A stretch of DNA of 64,000 bases, from positions 2,992 through 66,991 of the forward strand of contig DHIO01000050.1 of the NCBI GenBank assembly GCA_002403855.1, in the 5' to 3' direction. Shown here one piece after another: positions 16,490 through 24,553 of this stretch. The stretch comes from Acidimicrobiia bacterium UBA4744 (GTDB taxonomy: Bacteria > Actinomycetota > Acidimicrobiia > Spongiisociales > UBA4744). The position numbers were made by a program, and so were the translations under genes. Numbering within the stretch: the stretch's first letter is position 1; each line of letters begins with the position of its first letter. A model generated the notes under the pieces. The model did no database searches. It was not told where the DNA came from and saw only the letters and a program-made list of their open reading frames with translations.

Positions 16490-16941
16490 CCATCCACGAG
16501 ACATTTGGGGCAGGACCGGCCGACACCGCCAACTTCGCCCACAACAGCGAGCGCCAGTTCGCTCGGCTTCTGGACTTCTACGGGATCGAGTGGCAGTACG
16601 AGCCGCGGGCGTTCCCCATCGCCTGGTCCGACGAAGGGAAACCGGTGAGGTTCTTCACACCGGACTTCTACCTTCCCGAAGAGAACCTCTTCATCGAGAT
16701 CACCACGATGAACCAGAAGCTCGTCACCAAGAAGAACCGAAAAGTACGGAGACTGAAGGACTTGTACCCGGACGTCAACTGCAAGGTCTTCTACCAGCGT
16801 GACTATCTGCACCTGCTGGTCAAATACGGACTCGAAGAACCGGATCACATGGACGAGGTGCCGGCCCCGACCAGAATGCCCGGGCCGCCACAGGTCACGA
16901 GGCTCACGAACGATGCTCCGAGCGACCAGGTGGCGGGATAA
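16486..16941 (+). CDS. PD-(D/E)XK-like nuclease-fold protein of unknown role, apparent CTG start
   Basis: A 151-residue protein. The frame is closed by TAG at 16477-16479, and the next ATG/GTG/TTG is GTG 16645, which would cut off about 53 well-formed residues (ERQFARLLDFYGIEWQYEPR). CTG 16486, ten bases after GGAGG (16471-16475) and overlapping the MerR stop as CTGA, is therefore the best start. TPDFYLP...LFIEITT followed by K78 resembles the D-x(n)-E-x-T/K core (D60, E71) of restriction-like and VSR/DUF559-type nucleases. Catalysis is not certain because the usual lysine two residues after Glu is Thr. Coupling to a MerR gene suggests co-expression. Confidence 0.7.
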   Translation: MTIHETFGAGPADTANFAHNSERQFARLLDFYGIEWQYEPRAFPIAWSDEGKPVRFFTPDFYLPEENLFIEITTMNQKLVTKKNRKVRRLKDLYPDVNCKVFYQRDYLHLLVKYGLEEPDHMDEVPAPTRMPGPPQVTRLTNDAPSDQVAG

Positions 16942-17058
16942 TCCCCCCAAGCAGGCTGAACGGCCCTAGCCGCCGTGCCATTCTTTCCCACAGGTGTGCC
17001 TCTTCGGCGCGTCTAGGCTGCGAAGGGAAGAAACCTTCCGGCAGGAGGAGCGGTCGAC

Positions 17059-18111
17059 ATGCCCCAGTCTCCCCTCCACGAGGAACACGTCCGGCTGGGG
17101 GCCCGGTTTGTTGATTTCGCCGGTTGGGATATGCCTGTTCAGTACGAAGGCGTCCTGGCGGAACACGAAGCCGTGCGGTCTGCTGCGGGTGTCTTTGACG
17201 TCTCACATCTGGGCCGGTTTCGCCTGGAGGGGCCGGAAAGCACTCGATTACTGCAGACGCTGCTGTGCAACGATGTTGGAGCGGTCGAGCCGGGCCGCGC
17301 TCAGTACACGATGGCCCTCAACCAATCAGGGGGAATCGAGGACGACATCATCGTGTGGAGATGGGAAGAGGATCGTTACTGGGTAGTACCCAACGGAGCA
17401 AACGAGGACAAGGTCCGGGCATTGTTCGTCTCTCGTGCCGACACCCGATCGACAATCGAGGATCTTCGAGAGTCAACGGTGCTCTTCGCCGTGCAGGGTC
17501 CCGCTGCACCGGCGGCCATCGAGACGGTGTTGGGACGGCGGCCCGTGCGGTTCTGCCTGTTTGAGACCACGTTTGCGCAGCATCCGGTGTGGGTGGCCGG
17601 TACCGGTTACACGGGCGAACCCGGCGGAGAGATTGCGGCGCCGATCGACGCGGCGGTTGAGCTGTTCGGGGCTTTCCTGGCAGCCGGCCTTACCCCGGCC
17701 GGTCTCGGTTCGCGGGACACGTTGCGACTGGAGATGGGATATCCGCTCTGGGGACAGGATCTGGATCCCCAAACGACTCCGCTCGAAGCCGGGCTGGCAT
17801 GGGTAGTCGACTGGGATCACGAGTTCGTCGGCAAAGAAGCTTTGCAGCGTCAGAGAGACGGAGGTATCCCCAAGGAGCAAATCGGGTTCATCATGGAGGG
17901 TCCTCAGATCGCCAGGAACGGCTATCCGCTTCGGTCCGGCGAAACCACGGGGGTCGTGACCAGTGGTAACTACAGCCCCACCCTCAAGCGGGGAATCGGA
18001 CTGGGTTACCTCCCCCCACCTCTCGCGGCCGACCTGCGAGTGGAAGTCCAGGTTCGGGATTCATGGTTGCCGGTTGTACGTCATGACCCGCCCTTCATCG
18101 AGAGGACGTGA
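17059..18111 (+). CDS. gcvT: Aminomethyltransferase (glycine cleavage T protein)
   Basis: A 350-residue tetrahydrofolate-dependent enzyme. HVRLGARFVDFAGWDMPVQY at the N-terminus, VFDVSHLGRF, and the catalytic region GTGYTGEPGGEI are diagnostic. It transfers the aminomethyl carbon from H-protein lipoate to tetrahydrofolate, releasing ammonia. AGGAGGAG precedes ATG 17059. The 117-base gap upstream contains no recognisable glycine riboswitch; TAGGCT at 17013-17018 is a possible -10. The stop overlaps the next GTG (GTGA). Confidence 0.94.
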   Translation: MPQSPLHEEHVRLGARFVDFAGWDMPVQYEGVLAEHEAVRSAAGVFDVSHLGRFRLEGPESTRLLQTLLCNDVGAVEPGRAQYTMALNQSGGIEDDIIVWRWEEDRYWVVPNGANEDKVRALFVSRADTRSTIEDLRESTVLFAVQGPAAPAAIETVLGRRPVRFCLFETTFAQHPVWVAGTGYTGEPGGEIAAPIDAAVELFGAFLAAGLTPAGLGSRDTLRLEMGYPLWGQDLDPQTTPLEAGLAWVVDWDHEFVGKEALQRQRDGGIPKEQIGFIMEGPQIARNGYPLRSGETTGVVTSGNYSPTLKRGIGLGYLPPPLAADLRVEVQVRDSWLPVVRHDPPFIERT

Positions 18112-19448
18112 TTGTGGATTTCACACCACACACAGATGACGATGTGGCAATCATGCTGGAAAGGCTGGGTTTGACCGACCCGGCGGACCTGTTTGCACAT
18201 CTTCCTGCTGGTGTGCGACTAGACCACGACCCTGGCCTGCCCGAACCGGCTTCTGAGCTCGAGATCGTGCAGATGGTCGATTCCCTCGGCAAGCGGAACC
18301 GGTCGGGACTCGTTTGTTTCGCCGGCGGCGGTTACTACGACCACTACCTACCTCCGCTGGTTTCTGCTCTCACGATGCGACCGGAGTTCGTCACCGCTTA
18401 TACCCCTTACCAGCCGGAGGTGTCGCAAGGTGTGTTGCAGGCGTTGTACGAGTTTCAGTCGATGGTGTGCGAGATGACCGGGATGGACGTAGCCAACGCC
18501 TCGCTCTACGACGGGGCAACCGCCGCGGTGGAAGCCGTGAACCTGGCCGTAGCGGCTACCGGTCGAGCGGCCGTCTGGGTGTCCAGGGGCGTTCATCCGC
18601 GCACCCGGGAGACCATTGCCACATTCGCCGCGGCTCGGGAGATCGAGATCGTTGAGCATGCCCTGGTCGACGGAAGGACGGTGTGGAACGAAGGAGTCGA
18701 TGCGCCGCCGGCCGCGGTGGTTGTAGCCCAACCCAACTACCTCGGCGTCGTCGAAGACTACGACCGGGCAGCGAACGTAGCCCACACCGCTGAAGCCCTG
18801 GCCGTGGCCTCGGTCGATCCCATGACACTGGGGGTGCTCCGCAGTCCCGGGAAGGCAGGGTTTGACGTCACGGTTGCCGAAGGCCAACCGCTTGGTAATC
18901 CGCTGTCCTTCGGTGGTCCGGTAGTCGGCCTCTTTGGCACCACGGCCGCGCACGTGCGGCGCATACCGGGCCGATTGGTCGGTAGGACTGTCGACCGCGA
19001 CAACCAGACCGCGTACGTGCTGACCCTCCGGGCCCGGGAACAAGACATCCGGCGGGCCAAGGCATCTTCGAACATCTGCACCAACCAGTCGCTGAATGCG
19101 CTGGCATCGGCTATTCACCTCGCCTGGCTCGGTCCTCAGGGCCTGCGGGAGGTAGGGGAGCAATCTGCTCAAAAGGCCCACTATCTGGCGGACCGGCTGA
19201 CGGAGCTGCCCGGCGTCAACCTCGCCACCGGCGAACCTTTTGTCCGAGAGTTCGCCGTGCAGCTGCCCACCGACCCTCTGGAGGTCATCGATGCCATGGC
19301 CGAGCACGGCTACCTGGCCGGGATCTCCTTGAGCGAAGACTATCCGGAGATGCCCCGAACCATGGGAATCGCCGTCACCGAGAAGCGATCGAGAGCCGAG
19401 CTGGATGGCTACACCGCAGCTCTGGGGGAGGTGTTGGCGCATGGCTGA
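18108..19448 (+). CDS. gcvPA: Glycine dehydrogenase (decarboxylating) subunit 1
   Basis: A 446-residue N-terminal half of the split P protein. YDHYLPPLV, FVTAYTPYQPEVSQG and the MTGMDVANASLYDGATA block are typical. It forms a heterotetramer with gcvPB and decarboxylates glycine using PLP carried by subunit 2. GTG 18108 (overlap GTGA) or GTG 18114 is the start. The split form is shared with Firmicutes, archaea and some actinobacteria, whereas mycobacteria have a fused protein. Confidence 0.93.
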   Translation: MIVDFTPHTDDDVAIMLERLGLTDPADLFAHLPAGVRLDHDPGLPEPASELEIVQMVDSLGKRNRSGLVCFAGGGYYDHYLPPLVSALTMRPEFVTAYTPYQPEVSQGVLQALYEFQSMVCEMTGMDVANASLYDGATAAVEAVNLAVAATGRAAVWVSRGVHPRTRETIATFAAAREIEIVEHALVDGRTVWNEGVDAPPAAVVVAQPNYLGVVEDYDRAANVAHTAEALAVASVDPMTLGVLRSPGKAGFDVTVAEGQPLGNPLSFGGPVVGLFGTTAAHVRRIPGRLVGRTVDRDNQTAYVLTLRAREQDIRRAKASSNICTNQSLNALASAIHLAWLGPQGLREVGEQSAQKAHYLADRLTELPGVNLATGEPFVREFAVQLPTDPLEVIDAMAEHGYLAGISLSEDYPEMPRTMGIAVTEKRSRAELDGYTAALGEVLAHG

Positions 19449-20934
19449 GCCGGCCGGCTGCGCATCATCGGCACCACTCGTCGGCGGAGACACCGAACCC
19501 ACCCTTTCTGAGTTTTCCAGCGCGGGTCGACGGGCATCTTCCTTTCCGGTCCTCGACGTCCCCCACCGCCGGCTCGATCTCCCCGAGTCGGCGGGGCAAG
19601 CCCCCCGTCTCCCGGAAGTCTCCGAACACGACCTGGTCATGCATTTCACCCGTCTGGCTCATCGGAACTTCGCGGTCGATCTAGGGGCATATCCGCTCGG
19701 CTCGTGCACCATGAAATACAACCCGAAGGTGTGTGACTGGGCAGGAGCTCACCCCGAGTTCGCCGGGCTACACCCGGCAACACCGGTTCGACTGGTGCAG
19801 GGGGCGCTAGAGGTTCTTCTGGAGACCGAGCGGATTCTGTGCGACCTCACCGGCATGGTGCGCGCCACCTTCCAACCTCCGGCCGGTGCTTCCGGCGAGC
19901 TGACGGGTCTGATGATCATGCGGGCCCACCACCGCGTCCACGGCGATCCCCGGAGCAAGATCCTCATTCCGGACTCGGCACACGGCACGAATCCTGCTTC
20001 GGTGACTCTCTCCGGCTACGAGGCGGTCGAAGTGCCTTCGAACGATCGCGGTATGGTCGACCTGGCAGCGCTGCACGAAGCCTTGGACGACCAGGTAGCC
20101 GGCCTCATGCTCACCAACCCGAACACTCTGGGTCTGTTCGAAGAAGAGATCCTCGAGATTGCCGACGCCGTTCACGAGGTCGGCGGCCTGCTGTACTACG
20201 ACGGAGCGAACCTCAACGCCATCATGGGTATCGCCCGTCCGGGAGATATGGGGTTCGACATCGTGCATTCGAACCTCCACAAGACATTCGCGACACCGCA
20301 CGGCGGTGGGGGACCGGGTTCGGGGCCGGTGGCCGTGGGCGCCGACCTGGTGCGTTACCTGCCCGGCCCTCTCCCCGTTCGAGAAGAGGACGGGCACATC
20401 GGATGGGAAACGCCGGCGGCCAGTATTGGACGGGTCCACGGCCAGCACGGCAACTTCGTAGTGGTACTGCGTGCCTTGGTCTATATGCGGGCACTCGGCG
20501 GCGAAGGGCTTCGACGAGTAGCCGAACGGGCAGTGCTCAACGCGCGGTATCTGGAGCACCTGCTCGGCGATCGGTACGACCTGCCTTACCCGAGCACTTG
20601 CATGCACGAGTTCGTGACTTCCGCCAAATCGATCAAGAAGGATACGGGGGTTCGGGCGATGGACATCGTCAAGGCACTCATGGATCGTGGCTACCACGCT
20701 CCCACGGTGTACTTCCCGCTCATCGTCGACGAAGCATTGATGGTCGAGCCAACCGAAACCCATTCCCGTGAGACCATCGAGGCACTGGCGGCTGCGCTCT
20801 CGGAGATCGCCGAACTGGCGTATGAAGATGCTGACGCAGTGAAGACCGCTCCCCTGAGAACACCAGTCCACCGGCCCGACGACGCCCGGGCCGCGCGCAA
20901 CCTGCAGGTGACGTGGGCTGCGGGAGAGGAGTGA
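19441..20934 (+). CDS. gcvPB: Glycine dehydrogenase (decarboxylating) subunit 2
   Basis: A 497-residue PLP subunit. The lysine region HSNLHKTFATPHGGGGPGSGP carries the Schiff-base lysine (HKTF). GSCTMKYNPK and QPPAGASGELTGLM are also conserved. ATG 19441 lies inside the last codons of gcvPA (8-base overlap). The first ~45 residues are variable and precede the conserved LPEVSEHDLVMHFTRL. With gcvT, gcvPA and the distant gcvH, all dedicated glycine cleavage proteins are present; the L protein (lipoamide dehydrogenase) is not in the window. Confidence 0.94.
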   Translation: MAEPAGCASSAPLVGGDTEPTLSEFSSAGRRASSFPVLDVPHRRLDLPESAGQAPRLPEVSEHDLVMHFTRLAHRNFAVDLGAYPLGSCTMKYNPKVCDWAGAHPEFAGLHPATPVRLVQGALEVLLETERILCDLTGMVRATFQPPAGASGELTGLMIMRAHHRVHGDPRSKILIPDSAHGTNPASVTLSGYEAVEVPSNDRGMVDLAALHEALDDQVAGLMLTNPNTLGLFEEEILEIADAVHEVGGLLYYDGANLNAIMGIARPGDMGFDIVHSNLHKTFATPHGGGGPGSGPVAVGADLVRYLPGPLPVREEDGHIGWETPAASIGRVHGQHGNFVVVLRALVYMRALGGEGLRRVAERAVLNARYLEHLLGDRYDLPYPSTCMHEFVTSAKSIKKDTGVRAMDIVKALMDRGYHAPTVYFPLIVDEALMVEPTETHSRETIEALAAALSEIAELAYEDADAVKTAPLRTPVHRPDDARAARNLQVTWAAGEE

Positions 20935-20936
20935 GC

Positions 20937-21758
20937 ATGGTGCAAACGACCGATGAAGTGGGGACCTCGGCGTCCGGGGAACGTCAGTTGCGAAGGCACT
21001 GGTTCGGCGAAGAACCTCCCTGGGCCACCGTCCTGATCGTGCACGGTGCAGCGGAGCACAGTGGACGGTTCGACCATGTCGCTACCCAGATGGTCGAGGC
21101 GGGCCTCGATGTGCACAGCTTCGACTGGGTGGGTCACGGCTGGTCGGGCGGGCACCGCTGGCATGTCGAGTCCTACGAGACCTACCACGACGACCTGGCC
21201 GAGCGCCTTGTCTCCACGCGCGCTCCGGATATCCCGCTGGTGCTGTACGGGCAATCCATGGGCGGGCTCATCTCGCTCGGATACTGCCTGTCAAGGGACG
21301 ATCTGCCCGACCTGCTGGTGGTGACCTCGCCCTGGTTGGAGACGGAGGCTCCTGCCCTGCTCAAGACGGTGGTGCCGCTACTGGCGAAAGTAGTTCCGGG
21401 CCTGCGTCTGGACGGTGGCCTCAAGGGTGAACAACTGGCCCGAAACCCGGCGGTGGGCGAGGCGTACTTCGGCGACGAGCTGGTGGAGACCAAGATCACC
21501 GCAGCCTGGGGCGCGGCCAGCCTCCGGGAACAGGCCCGGGTTCGGGACGGATTGCGCTCCCTGCGGGTACCGGTCTTCGTGGTGCATGGTGGGGCGGACA
21601 CCATCGCGCGTCCCCAGGTCAGCGCACCCCTGGGTGAGTTGCCGGACGCCGAACGCCGCCTCTATCCAACCCTGCGGCACGAAACCCACAACGAGCCGGA
21701 AGGCTCCGAGGTGGTGGCGGCCATCATCGAGTGGCTACGAAAGCGGGTCAGGGGATAG
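20937..21758 (+). CDS. Alpha/beta hydrolase, monoacylglycerol-lipase type
   Basis: A 273-residue serine hydrolase. The nucleophile elbow YGQSMGGLI, the oxyanion region VHGAAEHSGRF, the acid in HGGADTIARP and the His in LRHETHNEPE give a complete triad in the layout of monoacylglycerol lipases (Hydrolase_4). No signal peptide is seen, so it is cytoplasmic. ATG 20937, seven bases after GGAGAGGA, is chosen; GTG 20931 (GTGA overlap with gcvPB) is possible. Its 3' end overlaps the convergent adenosine deaminase by 24 bases. Its place at the end of the gcv operon has no obvious metabolic logic. Confidence 0.88.
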   Translation: MVQTTDEVGTSASGERQLRRHWFGEEPPWATVLIVHGAAEHSGRFDHVATQMVEAGLDVHSFDWVGHGWSGGHRWHVESYETYHDDLAERLVSTRAPDIPLVLYGQSMGGLISLGYCLSRDDLPDLLVVTSPWLETEAPALLKTVVPLLAKVVPGLRLDGGLKGEQLARNPAVGEAYFGDELVETKITAAWGAASLREQARVRDGLRSLRVPVFVVHGGADTIARPQVSAPLGELPDAERRLYPTLRHETHNEPEGSEVVAAIIEWLRKRVRG

Positions 21759-22802
21759 CCCCATCCTCTCGTATCCGGGGCGGATCACCTCGGTCAAGAG
21801 ACGCTCTTTGGTCGGTAGCGAGCAGAAAGCCGCCATCATGGATCGCTCTGCGACCTGCTGCAGATCCCGGGTGGTGAACTCATGATGCTCCGCTACCAGT
21901 GCCAGCTCGTCCGACAGTGACGTTCTGCTCATCAACCGGTTGTCGGTGCTGAGGGTGATCGCAAAACCGGCTCGATGGAGTGCTCCCACCGGGTGGTCGG
22001 CGGGGGAGGGATACTCGCCGGTATGGAGATTCGATGTCACGCACACTTCGAGAGGAATCTGATGGTCGCGCACATACGAGGCGAGTCTTCCCAGAGAGAT
22101 TATGTCACCGTCCTCCACCAGGCAGTCATCGACGATCCGGATCCCGTGACCGATGCGGTGGGCGCCGCAGCGCTGCAACGCTCGCCAGATACTGTCCGGA
22201 CCATCGGCCTCGCCGGCGTGGATGGTCAGCGCCATCGACGCCTCGCGGATGTACCGGCAGGCGGGCAGATGATCATCGGCGGGGAAACCGCGTTCCGGCC
22301 CCGACAGGTCGAACCCCACTACTCCTTGCGCCTCCATCTCCACTACCAGGCGGGCCACCTCGAGGGAGTCGGTTTGGTTGCGCAGCGCATCCAGGATGAG
22401 GCCGGTCTCCAAGCCCGTTTCACGTTCGCCGCGGCGGAGACCGGCCAGTGCTGCTTCGATCACTCGCCGGGGTGAAAGGTCCCTCGTAGTGCACAAGGTG
22501 GGTGCAAACCGAATCTCGGCATAGACCACCCCATCGGCGGCCAGATCGACAACCGACTCGTAGGCCACTCTCTCGACGGCCTCGGCCGTCTGCATCACAC
22601 CCACCGTGTGCCGGAAGGCCTCGAGGTAACCCTCCAGCGATCCGGATTCTCCCTGGTAGAACCAGTCCGCCAGTTCGTCGGGATGTTCGGTGGGCAGGCC
22701 ACGGTATTCCTGTTCGGCGGCCAACTCCAGGATCGTCTCAGTCCGGAGGCCTCCATCGAGGTGTTCATGAAGCAAGACCTTGGGAAGCCGGACGACATCC
22801 AT
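21735..22802 (-). CDS. add: Adenosine deaminase (canonical Add type)
   Basis: A 355-residue zinc hydrolase that converts adenosine to inosine. Zinc ligands and catalytic motifs are all present: LHEHLDG, HAGEADG, HRIGHGIR, CVTSNLHTG and STDNRLMSRT, the last being the canonical adenosine-deaminase form. On the minus strand TAGCCT lies six bases before the ATG, implying a leaderless transcript. Product inosine could feed purine salvage through the hypoxanthine phosphoribosyltransferase at 13779. Confidence 0.94.
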   Translation of the reverse strand: MDVVRLPKVLLHEHLDGGLRTETILELAAEQEYRGLPTEHPDELADWFYQGESGSLEGYLEAFRHTVGVMQTAEAVERVAYESVVDLAADGVVYAEIRFAPTLCTTRDLSPRRVIEAALAGLRRGERETGLETGLILDALRNQTDSLEVARLVVEMEAQGVVGFDLSGPERGFPADDHLPACRYIREASMALTIHAGEADGPDSIWRALQRCGAHRIGHGIRIVDDCLVEDGDIISLGRLASYVRDHQIPLEVCVTSNLHTGEYPSPADHPVGALHRAGFAITLSTDNRLMSRTSLSDELALVAEHHEFTTRDLQQVAERSMMAAFCSLPTKERLLTEVIRPGYERMGLSPDPLS

Positions 22803-22808
22803 CGGGCC

Positions 22809-22814
22809 AGGCTA
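22809..22814 (-). promoter_or_regulatory. -10 element of a leaderless adenosine deaminase transcript
   Basis: Minus-strand TAGCCT ends six bases before the start codon at 22802, leaving no room for a ribosome-binding site. The spacing places the transcript start at or next to the ATG. Confidence 0.5.
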
Positions 22815-23333
22815 GACCACATACCTGCCGGCGGAATGGCGATCCTCGGCGGCTCTGTGCAGGATGGCGTCGAGCCACCAGCGCCGCTCGATCATTCGTT
22901 CCCCGAACAGAGTGACCTGCATGGTCTCTCCCGGCACGAACCCCTTCGATTCGTAGAAGCTCTCCGCTGCTCGACTCCCAAGGATCACGTCGGCGATGAT
23001 CGGCAGCGGGGGGGCCAGGGAACGAACCCATTCGAGCAACAAGCCGGCTGCTCCTCGCCGCCGGAAGACTGGATCAGTACAGATGGCACTGAGCACGATC
23101 TGGTCGTCTTCGATGAAGGCGTCGGCGAAAGCCATGACGGTTCCTTCTTCAACCACGAGGTAGATGGGGTGGTCTTCCCATCTCTGACGGAGGGCGGCAG
23201 GCGAGTACGCAGCCTCCAGCCATGCAGACACCGTCTCGGGTTTGAGGAGCCCTTGGAAAGCGGCCCTCCAGGAGCCTTCAGCGATAGCGGCGACGCTGGT
23301 GAGATCAGACGGTTGCGCCCTTCGAATGATCAC
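22812..23333 (-). CDS. GNAT-family N-acetyltransferase
   Basis: A 173-residue acetyltransferase if it begins at GTG 23333 (MIIRRAQPSDL, the usual GNAT N-terminus). Minus-strand TAGGTT sits exactly seven bases upstream, supporting a leaderless start here rather than at the in-frame ATG 23387. The acetyl-CoA loop is the DPVFRRRGAAGLLLEW segment (R-R-x-G-A/G pattern), with a following ESFYESKGF motif. The substrate is unknown. The gene ends ten bases before the adenosine deaminase start and is divergent from the YajQ gene. Confidence 0.82.
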   Translation of the reverse strand: MIIRRAQPSDLTSVAAIAEGSWRAAFQGLLKPETVSAWLEAAYSPAALRQRWEDHPIYLVVEEGTVMAFADAFIEDDQIVLSAICTDPVFRRRGAAGLLLEWVRSLAPPLPIIADVILGSRAAESFYESKGFVPGETMQVTLFGERMIERRWWLDAILHRAAEDRHSAGRYVV

Positions 23334-23340
23334 CCATCCC

Positions 23341-23346
23341 AACCTA
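23341..23346 (-). promoter_or_regulatory. -10 element of the leaderless GNAT gene
   Basis: Minus-strand TAGGTT lies seven bases before GTG 23333. It is 45 bases from the plus-strand -10 of the divergent YajQ gene, so the two promoters are close enough to interfere or to be controlled jointly. Confidence 0.45.
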
Positions 23347-23391
23347 GTCGACTGCCGTTCGACACGATCAGCCGATGACGAATACATGCAC

Positions 23392-23397
23392 TAACGT
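23392..23397 (+). promoter_or_regulatory. -10 element of the leaderless YajQ gene
   Basis: TAACGT is followed by seven bases and the ATG at 23405; no ribosome-binding site fits between. This matches the leaderless architecture seen at several other genes in the window. Confidence 0.5.
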
Positions 23398-23404
23398 CGT
23401 CGTC

Positions 23405-23890
23405 ATGCCGAGTTTCGATGTTGTATCAGAAGTGAACATCCAGGAAGTCCGCAATGCCGTCGACCAGGCGGCTCGGGAGACCCGCACCCGTTACGACTTC
23501 AAAGGGACCGAAACGGGAGTGCGACTGACCGACGAAGGCATCGTGCTCGAGTCGTCGTCGGAAGGGCGTCTCGAGGCCGCTGTGGTAGTCCTCAAAGAGA
23601 AGCTGGTTCGACGGAAGGTATCGCTCAAATCATTGTCCGGTGGGGTGCCCAGAGAGGTCGGCGGATCCCGCTTTCGAGCCGCCTTCGCCCTCCACCAGGG
23701 CATCGACCAGGAATCCGCTCGGGAGTTGGCCAAATTGGTCCGGGATCTGAAGCTGAAGGTGCAGGCTCAGGTGCACGGCGACCGGGTACGCGTCACGGGC
23801 AAGAAGCGCGACGACCTCCAGCAGGTGATTGCCATGTTGAAAGAACTGGACTACAGGCTCCCGCTGCAATACGTCAACTACCGAGATTGA
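23405..23890 (+). CDS. YajQ family nucleotide-binding protein (UPF0234)
   Basis: A 161-residue protein starting MPSFDVVSEV, the invariant N-terminus of YajQ proteins. The conserved TRYDFKGTET and the C-terminal DYRLPLQYVNYRD are present. The family has two ferredoxin-like domains; some members bind cyclic di-GMP and act as effectors, while others are linked to RNA binding. The in-frame ATG at 23375 is less likely because the conserved N-terminus and -10 spacing fit 23405. Confidence 0.93.
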   Translation: MPSFDVVSEVNIQEVRNAVDQAARETRTRYDFKGTETGVRLTDEGIVLESSSEGRLEAAVVVLKEKLVRRKVSLKSLSGGVPREVGGSRFRAAFALHQGIDQESARELAKLVRDLKLKVQAQVHGDRVRVTGKKRDDLQQVIAMLKELDYRLPLQYVNYRD

Positions 23891-23960
23891 GGAACCCCGA
23901 GAGGGTTTCGCCCTCCCAAAGCGACCCGCCCCGCCGGGGTGCCTGTGGCAAGATGGAGCC

Positions 23961-24512
23961 ATGAGCGAAGGGATGGCCGGCAAGCTGCTGGTTGCGGTTC
24001 CTCACATGCTCGACCCGAACTTCTTCCGCAGCGTCGTGCTGCTCTGCGAACACAACGAAGAGGGAGCCCTCGGTCTGATCATCAACCAGCCGACGGACGC
24101 CGAGGTGTTCGACTACCTGCCGGGTTGGATCCATCTGGTCTCCGATCCCGGAGTGGTGTTCGTTGGTGGCCCCGTCCAGCGTGATGTCGCCGTCGGCCTG
24201 GCTCGAACCTCAGCGGACGAGCCGGCAGGAGCCTTCACAGCCATCACCGGAGAACTCGGGCTTCTGGATCTCGGCTCCGATCCGGCGGCGGCAACGGGCA
24301 TCGAAGCCGTTCGAGTCTTCAGCGGTTACGCCGGTTGGGAGGCCGGGCAGCTCGAGGCAGAGCTCGAAGAGGGCGGCTGGTTCGTGGTTCCGTCCCAGCC
24401 GGCCGACGGTTTCGCTGCGCAACCCGAAGACCTGTGGCGGAACGTTCTGGCACGGCAGGGCGGGAAACTCGCCGTCTACGCCACCTTCCCGCTCGACCCG
24501 AGCCTGAACTGA
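23961..24512 (+). CDS. YqgE/AlgH family protein (UPF0301)
   Basis: A 183-residue soluble protein. GKLLVAVPHMLDPNFFRSVV, GALGLIINQP, VFVGGPVQ and FSGYAGWEAGQLEAE are family signatures. The function is unresolved; it is widely conserved. It is preceded by a 70-base gap with a weak stem (GAGGG-TTTCG-CCCTC, 23901-23915) after the YajQ stop. Confidence 0.93.
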   Translation: MSEGMAGKLLVAVPHMLDPNFFRSVVLLCEHNEEGALGLIINQPTDAEVFDYLPGWIHLVSDPGVVFVGGPVQRDVAVGLARTSADEPAGAFTAITGELGLLDLGSDPAAATGIEAVRVFSGYAGWEAGQLEAELEEGGWFVVPSQPADGFAAQPEDLWRNVLARQGGKLAVYATFPLDPSLN

Positions 24513-24541
24513 CGGTCCCGGGCCCTTTTGGGGACCTCGGG

Positions 24542-24547
24542 TATCCT
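24542..24547 (+). promoter_or_regulatory. -10 element of the leaderless RNase HII gene
   Basis: TATCCT is followed by six bases and GTG 24554, with no ribosome-binding site between. It supports GTG 24554 as the start over more distal in-frame codons inside the YqgE gene. Confidence 0.5.
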
Positions 24548-24553
24548 GCTCAA

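Noticed and set aside
16942..17058. Glycine riboswitch before gcvT
   Set aside because: The 117-base gap lacks the conserved glycine aptamer core and is short for the usual tandem arrangement.
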